In this document: one piece after another, positions 60,960 through 64,000 of the stretch
Layout: each line of letters opens with the position of its first letter
Numbering within the stretch: the first letter of the stretch is position 1
From: Paraburkholderia sabiae
GTDB taxonomy: Bacteria > Pseudomonadota > Gammaproteobacteria > Burkholderiales > Burkholderiaceae
DNA: 64,000 nucleotides
Assembly (NCBI RefSeq): GCF_030412785.1
Contig: NZ_CP125295.1
Location: 6,520,007-6,584,006, forward strand
Reading direction: 5' to 3'
Made by a program: the position numbers and the translations under genes
Notes under the pieces: model-generated
The model's input: the letters and a program-made list of their open reading frames with translations, nothing else
Told to the model about the DNA's origin: nothing
The model's database searches: none

Positions 60960-62612
60960 TCAGGCAGCCTTTCTCTTCTGCCCCATCATGCGCGTGATGT
61001 AGTACTGCTGTGCGATCGACAGCACGTTGTTCACGACGTAGTACAGCACGAGACCGGCCGGGAAGAAGAAGAACATGACCGAGAATGCGATCGGCATGAA
61101 CATCATCATCTTGGCTTGCACAGGATCCGGCGGCGTCGGGTTGAGCTTCGTCTGAACGAACATCGAGACGGCCATCAGAACTGGCAGGATGAAGTACGGA
61201 TCTTGTTGCGACAGATCGTGAATCCAGAGAACCCACGGCGCGCCGCGCATTTCCACCGACGACAGCAGCACCCAGTACAGTGAAATGAACACCGGAATCT
61301 GAATCACGACAGGCAGACAGCCGCCGAACGGATTCACCTTCTCAGTCTTGTACAGCTCCATCAGAGCCGCGTTCATCTTCTGCGGATCGCCCTTGAAGCG
61401 CTCGCGCAGCGCCTGCATACGCGGCGTGATTTCCTTCATGCGCGCCATCGACTTGTAGCTCGCGGCCGACAGCGGGAAGAACACGGCTTTGATCAGCAGC
61501 GTCAGCAGCACGATCGCCCAGCCCCAGTTGCCGACATAGCCGTGGATCTTTTCGAGCAGCCAGAACAGCGGCTTCGCGATGATCGTCACCCAGCCGTAGT
61601 CCTTCACCAGTTCCAGACCCGGCGCGATGCCTTCGAGCATGCGCTCTTCTTCCGGACCGGCGAACAGACGCGCGGACACGTCGATTGTCTGTCCCGGAGC
61701 GATGGACTGCAGCGGCTGCTTGACGCCCACGCGATACAGCGACGGATCGATCTTCTCGACGTAGATGTCACGCTTCGCGCCCTGCTGCGGAATCCACGCC
61801 GACGCGAAATAGTGCTGCACCATCGCAACCCAGCCGTTGTCGGCCGACTTTGCGTAGTCTTCCTTGTTCTTGTCGATATCGCCGAAAGTCAGCTTCTGGA
61901 AGTGATGCTGCTCCGTGTAGACAGCCGGTCCGATGAACGTGTGCGAGAAGCGCGGCGTCTCGACGGGCTGGCTGTCGCGCACGAGTTCCATGTACGCGGT
62001 CGGCTTGACGGCCGTCGTACCGACGTTCTGGATCTTCGTGTCGACGTTGATCACATAGCTGCCGCGCGTGAACGTGTACGTCTTCACGACCTTCAGACCG
62101 CCCTTTTCCGGCGACTGGAACGACAGCGTCAGCGTGTTGCCCGTCATGTCGGTCGCCTGACCGGGAACGGGCGTGAACACGTCGGTGTGGTTCGGGAAAT
62201 CGCCGCCGAGCAGGCCCGTACGCGCCAGATACGTGTGGTCGGCCGTGTGGTCGAACAGCGTGATCACCTGATCGGGCTGCTTGCCCTCGCCCGGCTTGAC
62301 CAGCGTGAGCTTCGACAGCGTGCCGCCACGCGTGTCAATCTGGCCGCGATAGACGTCAGTGTTGAACGAAACCAGTTGCGCCTGCTGCGCGGCGGGTGTC
62401 GTCGAACCCGGTGCGGCTGCCGTGGTCTGCGGCAAATCGGCCGGTTGGCTTGCCGTCGCCGACGAGCCCGGCGCGGCGGGAGCCGCCGTCTTGGTCTGCG
62501 TCGCGCTCGGGAAGAACATCGACGGGCGTCCGTGGTCGCGCTGCCAGTTGTCGAACAGCATGACAGCTGACATGAAGAAGATGACCCATAGGACGGTGCG
62601 TTTGATATCCAT
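60960..62612 (-). CDS. yidC: Membrane protein insertase YidC
   Basis: A 550-residue inner-membrane insertase. It has an N-terminal membrane anchor ([20 protein letters not shown]), a large periplasmic beta-domain and the C-terminal five-helix Oxa1-like core, including [26 protein letters not shown] segment. It works with SecYEG or alone. A Pro/Ala/Thr-rich linker follows the first helix. ATG 62610-62612 is the family start. Followed upstream by yidD in the standard order. Confidence 0.96.
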   Translation of the reverse strand: MDIKRTVLWVIFFMSAVMLFDNWQRDHGRPSMFFPSATQTKTAAPAAPGSSATASQPADLPQTTAAAPGSTTPAAQQAQLVSFNTDVYRGQIDTRGGTLSKLTLVKPGEGKQPDQVITLFDHTADHTYLARTGLLGGDFPNHTDVFTPVPGQATDMTGNTLTLSFQSPEKGGLKVVKTYTFTRGSYVINVDTKIQNVGTTAVKPTAYMELVRDSQPVETPRFSHTFIGPAVYTEQHHFQKLTFGDIDKNKEDYAKSADNGWVAMVQHYFASAWIPQQGAKRDIYVEKIDPSLYRVGVKQPLQSIAPGQTIDVSARLFAGPEEERMLEGIAPGLELVKDYGWVTIIAKPLFWLLEKIHGYVGNWGWAIVLLTLLIKAVFFPLSAASYKSMARMKEITPRMQALRERFKGDPQKMNAALMELYKTEKVNPFGGCLPVVIQIPVFISLYWVLLSSVEMRGAPWVLWIHDLSQQDPYFILPVLMAVSMFVQTKLNPTPPDPVQAKMMMFMPIAFSVMFFFFPAGLVLYYVVNNVLSIAQQYYITRMMGQKRKAA

Positions 62613-62642
62613 GCGTTGTCTCAGTGTCGATGGCACAGCGCG

Positions 62643-62873
62643 TCAGCGCTTCTTAGGAGTGGGAGGCGGGACAAGATCGATGCCGCCCGCCGAAAACGGG
62701 TGACAGCGGCACAGGCGCCTTGCGGCGAGGTAAGTACCACGCGCGGCGCCATGATACTGGATTGCTTCGCGCGCGTAATCCGAACAGGAGGGATAAAAAC
62801 GGCACCGATTGCCGAGCATGGGACTCACGGCAATCTTGTAGAAACGCAGCAAAGCGAACAGTACCGTTTGCAT
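62643..62873 (-). CDS. yidD: Membrane protein insertion efficiency factor YidD
   Basis: A 76-residue protein with the family block [20 protein letters not shown] and two further cysteines (RRLCRCHPF). It assists insertion by YidC. 30 bases upstream of yidC. ATG 62871-62873. Confidence 0.95.
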   Translation of the reverse strand: MQTVLFALLRFYKIAVSPMLGNRCRFYPSCSDYAREAIQYHGAARGTYLAARRLCRCHPFSAGGIDLVPPPTPKKR

Positions 62874-62946
62874 GACTAGTGGGGCCAGACTGCGCCGCCC
62901 GGTGTGGAGCGCTGTAAGACAGCCGCGCCTCGACGCTGCGTGGCTG

Positions 62947-63456
62947 TCATGGCGTGGCGGGCGGCGTGTCCGCCGCTTGAGGAGCCGACGCTGCCGGCGC
63001 TTCGCGACGGGCGATTTCTCGCGCTACCTTGTCGAGCAGCGTATCGATTTCGCTGCGGCACAGTGTTTTCAACGGCGGCGACGATCCGCTGGGCATCGCC
63101 TTCCTGTCGAATTTGGTGTGCAAACGCAGCAGCACGTCCCAACCGCCGAATTCCGAGCGCCGCAGACGAAACGCTTCGCGCGCGAGGCGTTTAACCAGAT
63201 TGCGCGTCACCGCGCGCGGCGCGTACTTCTTCCCGATCACGAGGCCGAGGCGCGCTTCGTTGCCCGTTGGCCGCGCGTACACGACGAAGTGAGCCGTCCG
63301 GCGCCACGGGCGCAAACGAAAAACGGATGAAAATTCATCCGTTTTTAGCAGCCTTGCGGCTTTGGGAAAGGCTGCGGACACCTGCAACGGAACAGAGTTC
63401 TGATGCGGCGCGTCTGCCGTTCCCGCAGCGTCGCGGGTCTCGGACACAGCGCGCAC
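62947..63456 (-). CDS. rnpA: Ribonuclease P protein component
   Basis: A 169-residue protein if started at GTG 63454-63456; the conserved RnpA domain begins at about residue 28 ([20 protein letters not shown]) and contains the RNR-like block [17 protein letters not shown]. It binds the 5' leader of pre-tRNA with the RnpB RNA. An alternative start is TTG 63385-63387, giving a family-like MQVSAAFPK opening; neither has a clear ribosome site. It follows rpmH by 25 bases. Confidence 0.93.
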   Translation of the reverse strand: MRAVSETRDAAGTADAPHQNSVPLQVSAAFPKAARLLKTDEFSSVFRLRPWRRTAHFVVYARPTGNEARLGLVIGKKYAPRAVTRNLVKRLAREAFRLRRSEFGGWDVLLRLHTKFDRKAMPSGSSPPLKTLCRSEIDTLLDKVAREIARREAPAASAPQAADTPPATP

Positions 63457-63481
63457 TCGGCTTGACCGTTATACGCCTGCC

Positions 63482-63616
63482 TTAGATGGCGAGGCGCTTG
63501 CGGCCCTTTGCGCGGCGTGCGTTGATGACTTTGCGGCCACCAGCGGTCTTCATGCGAACGCGGAAGCCATGGGTGCGCTTACGGCGCGTCACGGAAGGTT
63601 GGTAAGTACGTTTCAT
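63482..63616 (-). CDS. rpmH: 50S ribosomal protein L34
   Basis: A 44-residue basic protein: [20 protein letters not shown] at the start, [11 protein letters not shown] at the end. It matches bacterial L34 throughout. ATG 63614-63616. It is the first gene of the rpmH-rnpA-yidD-yidC block next to oriC. Confidence 0.97.
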
Positions 63617-64000
63617 GTTGCTCTCACTTGTTTGAGAAATAACCGCGCGAGCATCGCTGAAAGTGCAATGGCCGGAGGTTCGAAAATTGGTTTTCGCGGA
63701 ACCCGCTATTTAAACCGGTTTTCTCTGAGCCGTCAATAGTTTAGGGCAATGATCCACAGGCGATCTTAGTCGGCATTGTTTGATCGGGCCCTGTGGATAA
63801 CTCACTTTGACTGCCGTTTTGGCGGTAGAATCTCGCCTTACTTCCCAAGAATCCTGCACGCCGCCCCGGCCCGCTTGACCCCGCAAACCCTTGTGGCACA
63901 AGCGTCTGGGGCTTTTCCGCCTGGCAGCTTCGGGCCTCGTCGCGTATCCCGCGACCAGAGCGCCGGCGGATCGCGTCGCAAACATAACGATAGCAACTTG
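63617..64000. other. Origin-proximal region upstream of rpmH and (outside) dnaA
   Basis: No gene to the end of the window. It contains a DnaA box TGATCCACA (63750-63758, one mismatch) and a perfect one, TGTGGATAA (63792-63800). In this family oriC lies between rpmH and dnaA, so this is probably the left part of oriC; dnaA itself is not in the window. Confidence 0.75.
63792..63800 (-). promoter_or_regulatory. DnaA box of the chromosomal origin region
   Basis: TGTGGATAA, perfect complement of the DnaA consensus. It lies 175 bases from the rpmH start, together with the near match at 63750-63758. Confidence 0.65.

Noticed and set aside
1-64000. CRISPR arrays, tRNA or rRNA genes, insertion sequences, parS sites
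   Set aside because: None seen by eye. A tRNAscan, ISfinder search and parS motif scan would be needed to exclude short or diverged cases.

Overview
This is high-GC DNA from a betaproteobacterium of the Burkholderiaceae, most likely Paraburkholderia, Caballeronia or Burkholderia. The evidence is the protein content: an inverted-gspC type II secretion cluster, phhAB with an Lrp-type regulator, YbdK, MnmC, and the rpmH-rnpA-yidD-yidC-mnmE block. That block at the right edge, followed by DnaA boxes, places the window immediately beside the replication origin of the main chromosome; dnaA should start just past base 64000.

Layout. 1-6.9 kb: a LIV-type (branched-chain amino acid-like) ABC transporter operon on the minus strand, with two further tandem substrate-binding protein genes. 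7.1-11.4 kb: GMC oxidoreductase, methylmalonate-semialdehyde dehydrogenase and a divergent LysR regulator. 11.7-14.5 kb: CYTH-domain protein and phenylalanine hydroxylation (Lrp-type regulator, phhA, phhB). 14.6-17.0 kb: two-component system. 17.0-21.2 kb: minus-strand single genes (SET methyltransferase, Old Yellow Enzyme, MOSC, glutamine amidotransferase, MarR). 21.2-25.2 kb: ybdK and a cation:proton antiporter between two gene-free stretches that carry DnaA boxes and inverted copies of a 33-35 bp element. 25.2-29.9 kb: mnmC, HU, CobW GTPase, lytic transglycosylase. 30.4-42.3 kb: complete gsp core (D, E, F, C inverted, G-N). 42.4-47.1 kb: multidrug efflux locus in decay (intact outer-membrane factor, marR with an internal deletion, MFS gene with a nonsense codon, no membrane-fusion gene). 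47.1-52.7 kb: OmpA-like lipoprotein, lipoprotein, gshA, alkA and ada. 52.9 kb: a candidate small RNA with repeated anti-Shine-Dalgarno motifs. 53-57.2 kb: small housekeeping and hypothetical genes, including two very short membrane-protein genes. 57.3-60.9 kb: a catalytically degenerate integrase among repeats, mnmE, and an HTH regulator with two operator-like inverted repeats. 60.9-64 kb: yidC, yidD, rnpA, rpmH and the start of the origin region.

How the genes work together. The T2SS genes form one secretion machine; a prepilin peptidase must be elsewhere. PhhA and PhhB form a catalytic and pterin-recycling pair. Ada and AlkA form an adaptive alkylation-repair operon. YidC, YidD, RnpA and RpmH are the conserved origin-proximal housekeeping block. 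The most notable unexplained items are the candidate sRNA, the integrase/repeat module downstream of mnmE, the two DnaA-box-bearing intergenic regions, the diverged duplicate of the alkA 3' end, and the decaying efflux operon. No rRNA, tRNA, CRISPR array or insertion sequence was recognised.
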